From an uncultured Blastocatellia bacterium (GTDB lineage Bacteria > Acidobacteriota > Blastocatellia > Chloracidobacteriales > Chloracidobacteriaceae): a stretch of 64,000 nt of DNA. The translations under genes were made by a program, and so were the position numbers. The notes under the pieces are model-generated. The model searched no databases. It was given only the letters and a program-made list of their open reading frames with translations, and had not been told where the DNA came from. Of the stretch, positions 56,463 through 64,000 are shown one piece after another. The DNA is taken from assembly GCA_937934745.1 (NCBI GenBank), contig CALGZC010000038.1:62001-126000 (forward strand), given 5' to 3'. Within the stretch, counting starts at the first letter, position 1. Each line of letters begins with the position of its first letter.

Positions 56463-57278
56463 TTACCGAACAACATGTTCTGTGGACACGGGCTCGGCTT
56501 GCGTCGTCGGCTTTGACTTACGCCGATAGTCGCCGCGACTGAAATACTTTTCTAACCACACGTAGCAGCAAATAAAGAAGTACCGGCTGCCCATTTCTCG
56601 AATTTTGAGCTTGGCCAAACCCGTTCGCCGATTGCGCCAAGTAATCGGAATGACCGTCCAGGTGTATCCCCGCACAATGGCCTTGAGCGGGAGTTCAATC
56701 GTCAAGTTGAAGTGCGGTGAAAGAAATGGACGGCAGCCCTCAATGACCTCCCGGCGGTATGCCTTAAAGGCATTCGTCGTGTCGTTGAGGCGGATTCTGA
56801 ACAGCAGACGGACGAAGGTATTGGCCAACCGGTTGAGAACGAACTTCACAAATGGATAATCAATCGTGCCACCGCCTTTAATAAACCGGCTACCGAAGAC
56901 ACATTCATACCCCCGATTGAGTTCACGCCAGTACCGGACGACATCCCGGCAGTCATCTGACTCATCGGCCATCATAATCACCACGGCATCCCCTCTGATG
57001 TGGTCAAAGCCATAGATGATGGCGCGACCAAAACCATGTTCGCCAAGGTTGCGCACGGGACGGAGCGTTGGGATGTCGGCGCAGGCCGACTGGAGAACCT
57101 CCCAGGTGGCGTCGGTACTGCCGTCATCCACGACGACAATTTCATGTGGAATGTTGTTCAGGCGCAGCTCAACGTGCAGGTGCTCGATCGTCGATCGAAT
57201 ACACCCGGCCTCATCCCGCGCCGGAATGACCACGGACAACAACGTCAGCGGTGGGAGGGTTGGGTCAGGTGCATGCAT
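56463..57278 (-). CDS. Family 2 glycosyltransferase (dolichol-phosphate-mannose-synthase-like)
   Basis: The 271-residue product has the GT2 motifs LSVVIPARDEAG, VVVDDGSTDAT and MADESDD, where the latter is the metal-binding DxD region in altered form (ADESD). RNRRTGLAKLKIREMGSRYF near the C-terminus is the usual helix of the Dpm/PglD-like group. It would transfer a sugar to a polyprenyl phosphate, giving the donor for enzymes such as the ArnT-type protein encoded at 4.6-6.3 kb. The ATG at 57278 is used; a TTG at 57323 would extend it. It is convergent with the amidohydrolase operon. Confidence 0.9.
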   Translation of the reverse strand: MHAPDPTLPPLTLLSVVIPARDEAGCIRSTIEHLHVELRLNNIPHEIVVVDDGSTDATWEVLQSACADIPTLRPVRNLGEHGFGRAIIYGFDHIRGDAVVIMMADESDDCRDVVRYWRELNRGYECVFGSRFIKGGGTIDYPFVKFVLNRLANTFVRLLFRIRLNDTTNAFKAYRREVIEGCRPFLSPHFNLTIELPLKAIVRGYTWTVIPITWRNRRTGLAKLKIREMGSRYFFICCYVWLEKYFSRGDYRRKSKPTTQAEPVSTEHVVR

Positions 57279-57935
57279 TAGACATGGAGAAGGCCCGGCT
57301 GATGCTCTCGCCTTCAGGCGCAACAGGCTGCTTCGGCTTGGGTAACTTCGGTGGGTTCATTGCCTCCAAACACAATTGCCATCCACTTCCCCGTAGGCAG
57401 AACCTCCGCCCTTCCTGCTGGCGGACGGCTTGGTTATTGCCGGTGACTGTATGATAGTACAGCTCTACCGTCTTTGCTATTCCTCCCTCCCCTGAACGGC
57501 AGGCCCTGCTGCGCAGCATACTCCGGCAACCGGTGAAAGTTCCTGGATTGCTACACGACGGCCGATGTTAACTGCGGCGGCGGCAAACACACACATAGAC
57601 CGCCTACCGATGGCCGACTCACACTCTCTCACGAAGTACACAAACGTTTTTTCGCCTATCAAAACTTCTCCGCCCATTCCTTTGATATTTTGTCCTGTCA
57701 AGTCAGTCGTCAATTCATCATTTCTTTCATAGAGTATTCATGATTATCACCGATAAAAGTTTCGGTAAACTGTCCAGCAGGTTTTCATTTTCTAGTCCAA
57801 CTATGCACCATTTTTTTCAATCTAGAAAGTCAACAACGCCAAATTTAGTTACCTTGATCAGATGCATCCTAAGACGGCCGTTGCGCTCACCTGGGCAGAC
57901 ATTGCCACCTCATTCATGCTGCCGGACATCATTCA

Positions 57936-57956
57936 GTGAACATCACGTATGTTCAC
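57936..57956. promoter_or_regulatory. Perfect inverted repeat, candidate operator
   Basis: GTGAACAT (57936-57943) and ATGTTCAC (57949-57956) are perfectly complementary with a CACGT centre, a 21-bp dyad of the size bound by dimeric regulators. It lies 465 bp upstream of the TonB receptor start. Confidence 0.45.
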
Positions 57957-58270
57957 AGCGTGACGTTGTCATGGTATCAGATGCCCCTTGCTGAACCACC
58001 GGAGGGCTATGCAGTTCAGAGGCTGCCAGATGTTGAGACGGAATGGAGTCGGCGAACATGGCTCGGGAAGCTGACCGAAAGGCAAGCGTCGAGGTATTGC
58101 AAATGAGTATGGGGTTTGCAAGAAAACAGCGACACAACTTCGATGTCATAAGTAAACCAAAGCCCAAAGGCCGGTTGTGAGCATTGGGGTTTCCCTCTCA
58201 TCTCCGAATGCAGCTTTAGAGGGATGCCAAGTCTGCCACCGGCAATGCCGCACCCCATAGTCACCCATAG

Positions 58271-58289
58271 TTGTGTGAAGACCACACAA
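58271..58289. promoter_or_regulatory. Perfect inverted repeat next to a -35-like TTGACA
   Basis: TTGTGTG (58271-58277) and CACACAA (58283-58289) are complementary around AAGAC. TTGACA follows at 58298-58303. The arrangement suits a regulator binding just upstream of a promoter for the TonB receptor gene. Confidence 0.45.
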
Positions 58290-58420
58290 GAAAATCGTTG
58301 ACAAGCCCCCATCCTTTGTTTTTTCCATGGAGCGCACATAGTCACATTAGACTTAACGTCTTTCACATGCTTGATAGCCTATCTTGATTGACCTTTGTTT
58401 TTCAGGTTGAGGTAATTACC

Positions 58421-61400
58421 ATGAAGCATATTGTTATGCGGCTATTCGTCGGGCTATGCCTGATATGGCTAGCCCTGGCGTTGGTTTTCATTCAGGAGTC
58501 GGTGACGCAAGCACAAACAACGACCGGCACCATTCTGGGAACGGTCATTCAGCGTGACAAAACACCTGTCCCCGGTGCGATTGTCCGCATCATCAATAAA
58601 CTCAACGGTTTAACACGTGTTGCGCGCACCGACGCCGGCGGTGTCTATCGGTTTGATCTCATCCTGCCGGGTCTTTATGACATTCGTGCGCAAGCCGACG
58701 GTTTCCGCGAAAACGCCATCGAAAACTTCGTCGTTGAAGTCAACCGCGAGAAAATCATCCAACCGCCGCCCATTGTGCTTGAACCACCGACGGCTCCTGC
58801 CCCGGCGCCAGCCGCTCCGGCGCCATCGGGCGCTCTGCCGCTGCCAACGCCGGGCACGACGCAGGCCAACATCGCCGATCCGGCGTTGCGCGGTAGCGCG
58901 ACAGCGGAATTTATCCTCGCGTTGCCATTGCGCGGTATCCGCAACTTCGACACTTTCGCATTGCTCGCGCCAGGCGTCGCGCCCCCGCCCGCTTTCTTTG
59001 GCGCCAATGGCCCGGGCATCGGCCCGAATGTCGGCAGCGGCGATTTTGTGGTCAACGGCATCCGAGCGCGCGGCAACAACTTCACCATTGACGGCGCTGA
59101 CACCAACGATCAGGAAGCCGGCGGGCGGCGGCGCGGCTACGTGGCGACGGCGCCCCAAACCATCGAGAGCTTGCGGGAGTTCCAGATTACGACGCTCCTG
59201 GCCGATGCCGAAAGCGGACGCAATGGCGGCGGTCAAATCAACGTCGTGTCGCGGACGGGTGAAAACGAGTTGCACGGCAACCTGTATTCGTTTTTCAACG
59301 ACGCGCGGTTGAATGCGCGCGACCCGTTTGATTTCCGCGCCGGCTCGGTGCGCATCGGCAAGCCGGCCTTTACCCGTCACCAATCGGGCGCGACGCTGGG
59401 CGGGCCGCTCATTCGCAACCGGTGGCACTTCTTTACGGCGTTTGAGCGGATCGGCGTCAACCGCACCCAGGCGACGCACTTTGCCGTGCCGACGCCGGCC
59501 GAGCGCGCGGCGGCGTTGGCGCTGGCCAGCCCGCCAAGCCTGCTCGGACGGGATTTGCTCGACCTCTACCCCTTGCCCAACAACCCCGGCGGGCCGCATG
59601 GCGCGAACACGCTGACCCAGTTTTTGGCCGGCAATGGCGCGGCGACGCTGTTTTCCATCCGCAGCGATTACCAGTTCGAGCCGTTCGGTCGCCCGACGCT
59701 GTTTACGGCGCGCTATAACCTAAGCGATGATCGGGGGCGTCTGCCCAACGTCGGCGACGCCATTAACTCGGGCGTGGATTCGCGCACGCGCGCCCACAAC
59801 GTCGCGCTGGATTTCACCACGCGCCTCTCCGACGCTTTCTCAAATCAGTTGCGCCTATCTTACGGCCGGCAGCGGCTGGGCTTTGATGAAATTCCAAGCA
59901 GCCCCTTCATCTTTCAAACGCGCTCGATTGGCGTGGACCTGACCGGCGACGGCATTCCTGATGGACGCAGCGGCCCGCTTGGGCGCGTCGCGGCGCTCCC
60001 CTACAGCAGCATCGGGGTCGATCCGAGCATTTTCCCGCAGGGGCGCGTCACTAATACAATCCAAGTCGCGGACACGTTCATCTGGAACCACGGCCCCGGC
60101 GCGCTCAAGGCCGGCGCGGATATCCGCGTCATCCGCTCCAATAGCTTCGCCGATCTCAACTACCGGCTAACCCTCAGCTTCGCCCCGGGCATCGTCATCT
60201 CGCCCTCGGGCGCCTTCCGCTATGCCAGCGGCATTGATTTTGTTGGCTTGGGGCTGCCGTCCGACATTCGACAAACCTTCGTGCAGGAACGAAACTCGGC
60301 GCTTGACCTCCGTACAACGGAATACAACTTCTTCGTCAGCGAAACACTGCGGCTTGGCTCACGGGTTGTAGTGCGCGGCGGGGCGCGGTATGAGCTTAAC
60401 ACCGTGCCGGAAACCGGGGATGAGCGGCTGCGCCGGCAACTTGCCGTCCGCCCGGAGGATTTTCCGGTCGCACCGGGTGATCAGCCCCGCGCGACTGCCT
60501 TCTTTGCAGCGCTTAGCAACTACCGGGAATTTGTTAATGAACGCCGTGGCATATACGATCCGTCACGCACGAACATCGCCGGACGCGCGGGGTTAGCGTG
60601 GGATGTTTTTGGCACCGGACAAACGGCTGTGCGCGCCGGGTACGGCACGTTTTACGACATCATCCCGCTGACAATTGTCGGGCAATCGCGGAACTTGTTC
60701 CCGAACAGCACACAGGCCAACTTCCGGTCAGGCATTGTTTTTCCTGACATCTTGCGCTCGAACCCGGCGATTTTCCTCGGGCCATCCGGCGGCGGCGCCT
60801 GTGGCGGGCGGGTTCCCCGGCTGCCCAATGCCATAGGCGAGCAAATGCTGACGGCGACGGGCTGCGCGCCAGTCATTGTCGGCTCGCCGGCCCTGTTTCT
60901 GGGCGACCTGTTTGACCGGCGAAACTTTGCGCTGGCGTTTACCCTGCCGCGCCGCGCCATGAGGGTCGCGCGGGTTCACCAGGTCTCGCTTTCGGTCGAG
61001 CAAGCCCTGGCTGATCGTTTAATTGCGACGGTCGCCTATGTCGGCACGTTCGGCAGCGGCATCATTCGCCCCGGCACGCCCAATGGCGGGGCGCTCACGC
61101 CGCTGTATTACGCTCAGGCCGGTCCAGGACAGCCATTCGACGCAGTGTTTGTTCTTCAGCGCCGAAATGACGGCCGCGCCGGGGCGATTTCAGATTTTTC
61201 GACCGATGCCAGCACACGCTACCATGCGCTCCAGGTCAGCGTTCGGCAGCGGTACGCCTCTGGGCTGGCGTTTCAATCCGCCTACACCTGGTCGCATGCC
61301 ATTGACAGCATTTCTGACCTCTTCGACACGGCCAGCAATGCCAATCGGTCGCAAATCGAGCTGGACATCCCGAATATCGTTCGGCTCGAGCGCGGCAGCG

Positions 61401-61936
61401 CCTCATTCGATCTTCGGCACCGGTTCACAACTGCCGTCCAGTACGACCTGCCCTGGATGGCCGCAAACCCCTGGCTGGGGGGCTTTCAGGTTTCAGGCAT
61501 TATCACGCTCCAAACGGGGCAGCCCTTCACCGTCATCACGGGATTGGATACCAACCGTGACGGCAACCGTACCGACCGACTTGTCACGACCCAGGGGTTG
61601 ATCCGGCGCCGGCGTGGGGCGCAACAGCTTGCCATTGCTCCGGGCGTCAACCCGTTGGCGCTCACCGCCTTCAACCTGACCCAGCCGGGCGAGGGCCTGG
61701 TGGGGCGCAACACCTTCCGCGCGCCGGGCGTGGCGCTCGTGGACGCTGCCGTCACCAAACGTTTTTCCTTTTCAGAGCGATTCGCGCTGCTCCTGCGCGT
61801 TGAGGCCTTCAACCTTTTCAACCGGAGCCACTTCGGCATACCGGTGCGTATTCTCGAGGCGCCGGCTTTTGGACGCGCCGTCGCCACGGCGGTGCCGCCA
61901 CGGCAAATCCAATTTGCCGTGAAGTTCCAGTTCTAA
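58421..61936 (+). CDS. TonB-dependent receptor with N-terminal carboxypeptidase-regulatory-like domain (Oar-like)
   Basis: The 1,171-residue product has a signal peptide (hydrophobic about 7-24, cleavage near VTQAQ). A CarboxypepD_reg-like beta domain (about 35-120, GTILGTVIQRDKTPVPGAIV) follows, then a Pro/Ala-rich linker, a plug domain (FVVNGIRARGNNFTIDGADTND) and a long beta-barrel ending in Phe (QFAVKFQF), the outer-membrane insertion signal. This architecture is abundant in acidobacteria. The substrate is unknown. GAGGT lies 7 bp before the ATG at 58421. Its stop overlaps the convergent kinase gene by 4 bp. Confidence 0.92.
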   Translation: MKHIVMRLFVGLCLIWLALALVFIQESVTQAQTTTGTILGTVIQRDKTPVPGAIVRIINKLNGLTRVARTDAGGVYRFDLILPGLYDIRAQADGFRENAIENFVVEVNREKIIQPPPIVLEPPTAPAPAPAAPAPSGALPLPTPGTTQANIADPALRGSATAEFILALPLRGIRNFDTFALLAPGVAPPPAFFGANGPGIGPNVGSGDFVVNGIRARGNNFTIDGADTNDQEAGGRRRGYVATAPQTIESLREFQITTLLADAESGRNGGGQINVVSRTGENELHGNLYSFFNDARLNARDPFDFRAGSVRIGKPAFTRHQSGATLGGPLIRNRWHFFTAFERIGVNRTQATHFAVPTPAERAAALALASPPSLLGRDLLDLYPLPNNPGGPHGANTLTQFLAGNGAATLFSIRSDYQFEPFGRPTLFTARYNLSDDRGRLPNVGDAINSGVDSRTRAHNVALDFTTRLSDAFSNQLRLSYGRQRLGFDEIPSSPFIFQTRSIGVDLTGDGIPDGRSGPLGRVAALPYSSIGVDPSIFPQGRVTNTIQVADTFIWNHGPGALKAGADIRVIRSNSFADLNYRLTLSFAPGIVISPSGAFRYASGIDFVGLGLPSDIRQTFVQERNSALDLRTTEYNFFVSETLRLGSRVVVRGGARYELNTVPETGDERLRRQLAVRPEDFPVAPGDQPRATAFFAALSNYREFVNERRGIYDPSRTNIAGRAGLAWDVFGTGQTAVRAGYGTFYDIIPLTIVGQSRNLFPNSTQANFRSGIVFPDILRSNPAIFLGPSGGGACGGRVPRLPNAIGEQMLTATGCAPVIVGSPALFLGDLFDRRNFALAFTLPRRAMRVARVHQVSLSVEQALADRLIATVAYVGTFGSGIIRPGTPNGGALTPLYYAQAGPGQPFDAVFVLQRRNDGRAGAISDFSTDASTRYHALQVSVRQRYASGLAFQSAYTWSHAIDSISDLFDTASNANRSQIELDIPNIVRLERGSASFDLRHRFTTAVQYDLPWMAANPWLGGFQVSGIITLQTGQPFTVITGLDTNRDGNRTDRLVTTQGLIRRRRGAQQLAIAPGVNPLALTAFNLTQPGEGLVGRNTFRAPGVALVDAAVTKRFSFSERFALLLRVEAFNLFNRSHFGIPVRILEAPAFGRAVATAVPPRQIQFAVKFQF

Positions 61937-63351
61937 CTCAGTTGTAAGGGCAGGCGGACGGTGAAGGTCGTCCCCTGCCCGACGACGCTTTCAACCGAGA
62001 TGCGTCCGCGATGGGCTGTTACAATCCGCTTGACAATCGCAAGCCCGAGTCCAAAGCCCAGATCGTCGCGCGACCCACCCTGACAGTAGGGTTCAAACAT
62101 CACGGCCTGGAATTCGGGTGGAATGCCGCACCCCGTATCGGCGATACTTACCGTGATCCACTCGCCGTCCGTTGCGCCGCAGACCGAAATGCAGCCGCCT
62201 TCCGGGGTGAACTTGACGGCATTGGAGAGCAGATTGGAAAACGCACGTTCCAGCTTCGGGGCGTCCCCAACGAAAGGTGGCAGGTCCTCGGGAAGCTCCA
62301 CATTCAACGTAATGCCTTTGTTCTGCGCCTGGAGGGTGATTTCGTCGAGACAGCGTCGCAACAATACGATTGGGAACACAACGCCCTTGAGCAAGGTCAT
62401 GCCGGCTTGGTTGGAGCGAAATAACTCAAGCAAGTCGCCGGCGAGCTGCGTGACCTTGCTGAGACCCTGGCGGGCCAGGGCGATCAGGTCCTGTAGGTCT
62501 TCATTGGCGCAGGCATCGTGCTGCTCAAGGACATCCAGGGCGATTTGCACGGATGTCAGGGGCGACCGGATATCGTGGGCGACCATGGCGGTGAAGTCCT
62601 CGCGCAACCGTTCTGTCGCCTTACGCTCCGTTACATCTCGGATCAGGGCAACGAACGCCCCGGCACCGTCTGGGATAATACGCGCCTCGAAGTCACGCCA
62701 GGTCCCGGTGCAAGGCGCACGGTACTCAAAAACCTGTTGGTCTTGTTTCTGAAGCGCCTTCAGGAGCGGGACGACGGCTTCGGTAGGGAAGATGTCGGCC
62801 AGTTGCATGTCCGGCGTCAGGGCTAGCTCAGCCATTTCCAACGGACATCGTTCACTCGGCTTGAAGTAGAGGATTCGGCCGTCGCTGCGGACGCGGATCA
62901 CCATGTCCGGCAGCACATCTATCAGCATGCGATACTGCATCTCGCGCGCCTGGAGCTCGGCCGCGTTCTGTGCAGCGCGAATCAGATAGCGCAGGCGATG
63001 GTCGAGTAATTTGAGATTAATGGGCTTGGCAATAAAATCCGTTGCGCCGGCAGCAAAGGCCCCGTCAATTACCGGCTCAATGTCATAGGCAGTCATCAGC
63101 AAAATCGGCAATCTGGCGCCGCCTGGCCGCAGTCGCATTTGGCGACAGACTTCCAAACCCGATCCATCCGGCAGCATGGCATCAACCAGCATCGCATCCG
63201 GCAGCCCCTGCTGCCCGCGGACAAACGCCTCTGCAACACCGACTGCACTCCAAACACAATAGCCCTGCTGCTCTAAAAAACGCGCAAGCAACTGCCGTTG
63301 TAAGGCATCGTCCTCAACAACCAGAACTATCAGCGGTGAATCGGGCGGCAT
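61933..63351 (-). CDS. Hybrid histidine kinase with N-terminal receiver and PAS domains
   Basis: The 472-residue product has an N-terminal receiver (phospho-acceptor Asp57, Lys109 in IAKP), a PAS domain (about 135-245), HisKA with His259 in AHDIRSPLTS, and a HATPase (NLLSNAVKFTP, DTGCGIPP, GFGLGLAIVKR). The receiver placed before the kinase, without transmembrane spans, suggests a cytoplasmic relay protein that is itself controlled by another kinase. ATG 63351 fits the receiver start; ATG 63387 is an alternative. No partner regulator is adjacent. Confidence 0.93.
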   Translation of the reverse strand: MPPDSPLIVLVVEDDALQRQLLARFLEQQGYCVWSAVGVAEAFVRGQQGLPDAMLVDAMLPDGSGLEVCRQMRLRPGGARLPILLMTAYDIEPVIDGAFAAGATDFIAKPINLKLLDHRLRYLIRAAQNAAELQAREMQYRMLIDVLPDMVIRVRSDGRILYFKPSERCPLEMAELALTPDMQLADIFPTEAVVPLLKALQKQDQQVFEYRAPCTGTWRDFEARIIPDGAGAFVALIRDVTERKATERLREDFTAMVAHDIRSPLTSVQIALDVLEQHDACANEDLQDLIALARQGLSKVTQLAGDLLELFRSNQAGMTLLKGVVFPIVLLRRCLDEITLQAQNKGITLNVELPEDLPPFVGDAPKLERAFSNLLSNAVKFTPEGGCISVCGATDGEWITVSIADTGCGIPPEFQAVMFEPYCQGGSRDDLGFGLGLAIVKRIVTAHRGRISVESVVGQGTTFTVRLPLQLS

Positions 63352-63430
63352 AGCGATGCAGAAAAAGTAACGGCAAGATGGTAGCATGCGCCATCAAGCA
63401 AGCGAACTGCGAGCTGGAGGTATCACTCTC

Positions 63431-64000
63431 GTGCGTTGTTGTCGGTTATCGCTCTGGTGGCTTCTCACGCTTAGCTGGGTCGTCAGCACTGGATGGGAAA
63501 CCATCCTGGCAATGGCACAGCAGCCTTCGCACGTTGAACAACAGGATGCCAGGGTGCAGGAAGCGTTTGAACGTTTACGCACCGCCGGCTTTGATGCCCT
63601 CTATAACCTCGACTACCGCCAGGCGCGCACCGCGTTTGAAGAACTCACCCAGCTTTATCCGACGCACCCGGCCGGCTACCTCTACCTTACCAACTGCATG
63701 TGGGCTGAGAAGCTGTACCGAATGCGCCGCCTACAAGCGACAACATACGCCGGCACCTCCTTCTTTGCAGATACGAAGGAAACCTTTGATCACGACTTCG
63801 ACCGACGTTACCGAGACGCCATTGGCAGAGTCCTGCAAGTTGCCGATGCGCGGCTGCAAGCGAACCCGCGCGATACGGTTGCTTTGTACTACAAAGGTGC
63901 TGCCCACGGTCTGCTCGGCGCTTACGAAGCGACGGTCACCCGCGCCTTCTTCGCCGCCCTCAGTTACACCAACAAGTCGGTCTCCCTGCACTGTGAAGTA
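63431..64000 (+). CDS. Secreted or membrane-anchored TPR protein, N-terminal part (3' end outside window)
   Basis: GTG 63431 has GGAGG 10 bp upstream and opens a frame of 190 codons to the end of the window. It starts with a hydrophobic signal segment (LSLWWLLTLSWVV, cleavage near AMAQQ). TPR-like helices follow (FDALYNLDYRQARTAFEELTQLYPTHPAGYLYL) and a second helical pair near residues 140-185 (LQANPRDTVALYYKGAAHGL). The function is unknown; such proteins usually scaffold periplasmic or outer-membrane complexes. It is divergent from the kinase gene. Confidence 0.75.
   Translation, partial: MRCCRLSLWWLLTLSWVVSTGWETILAMAQQPSHVEQQDARVQEAFERLRTAGFDALYNLDYRQARTAFEELTQLYPTHPAGYLYLTNCMWAEKLYRMRRLQATTYAGTSFFADTKETFDHDFDRRYRDAIGRVLQVADARLQANPRDTVALYYKGAAHGLLGAYEATVTRAFFAALSYTNKSVSLHCEV

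Larger units (their letters stand above)
57279..58420. other. 1.1-kb non-coding region, AT-richer than its surroundings, upstream of the TonB receptor
   Basis: No convincing gene is found; short open frames in it have no recognisable sequence. The stretch from about 57600 to 57860 is notably AT-rich. Two perfect inverted repeats are present: GTGAACAT-CACGT-ATGTTCAC (57936-57956) and TTGTGTG-AAGAC-CACACAA (58271-58289). A -35-like TTGACA lies at 58298-58303, nine bases after the second repeat, but no clear -10 follows. AGAC-TTAAC-GTCT is near 58350. These elements probably control the receptor gene. Confidence 0.55.

Noticed and set aside
58016-58366. 116-residue minus-strand open frame in the non-coding region before the TonB receptor
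   Set aside because: No recognisable domain, unusual composition with many Cys and Met, and it runs through the promoter-side dyads of the receptor gene.
1-64000. CRISPR array, IS element or prophage
   Set aside because: No regularly spaced repeats, transposase motifs or phage structural genes were seen on either strand.

Overview
The window looks like ordinary chromosome from a GC-rich Gram-negative bacterium, most likely an acidobacterium of the Chloracidobacterium/Blastocatellia kind. This is inferred from content: a very large TonB-dependent receptor with an N-terminal carboxypeptidase-regulatory-like domain, three tandem secreted amidohydrolases, an EgtB–EgtD pair with a Tyr-Tyr motif like the one I recall from Chloracidobacterium EgtB, and a gene closely resembling the Chloroflexus propionyl-CoA synthase. 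There is no reaction-centre gene, rRNA, prophage, IS element or CRISPR array here. Genes are dense and many pairs overlap by 4-8 bp.

Layout. 1-6.3 kb: end of an HtrA/Deg protease, a small diheme cytochrome-like gene running into an aldehyde dehydrogenase, dienelactone hydrolase, ssb, and a membrane glycosyltransferase. 6.2-13.1 kb (mostly minus strand): sugar nucleotidyltransferase, a tiny membrane ORF, xerD-type recombinase, a gene of unknown function, parB-parA (8-bp overlap), a bifunctional nuclease and recN. 13.2-25.5 kb (plus): DinB-fold protein, membrane/TPR protein, egtB-egtD (ergothioneine), gltB (glutamate synthase large subunit), yajQ and an NFACT/RqcH-like gene. 25.5-34.0 kb (minus): a tightly packed operon tetR - RND adaptor - short-chain dehydrogenase - RND pump - NorD/CbbO-like VWA protein. 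34.1-41.8 kb (plus): ElaA-type acetyltransferase, histidine phosphatase, a two-gene unit of an unknown small protein and a JAMM metalloprotease, RNase D, tRNA-Ala(CGC) with a terminator, TolC-family protein, biotin ligase and an M50B-like membrane peptidase. 42.2-51.1 kb: aconitase, a lone polysaccharide-export ABC permease, a truncated propionyl-CoA synthase, a coiled-coil protein of glycosyltransferase-tail type, and methylthioadenosine phosphorylase. 51.3-64 kb: three amidohydrolases, a GT2 glycosyltransferase, about 1.1 kb of non-coding DNA, the TonB receptor, a receiver-PAS-histidine kinase, and the start of a TPR protein.

The most notable observation is the 1,040-residue propionyl-CoA synthase relic at 45970-49092. 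The acyl-CoA synthetase domain and both crotonase catalytic glutamates are present, but the reading frame stops inside the crotonase domain and the whole reductase domain is missing. It lies between two other incomplete-looking polysaccharide genes, as if at an old rearrangement junction. Other leads are the JAMM protease with its co-translated partner, the loss of the metal-binding HxH motif in two of three tandem amidohydrolases, and a VWA protein translationally coupled to an RND pump.
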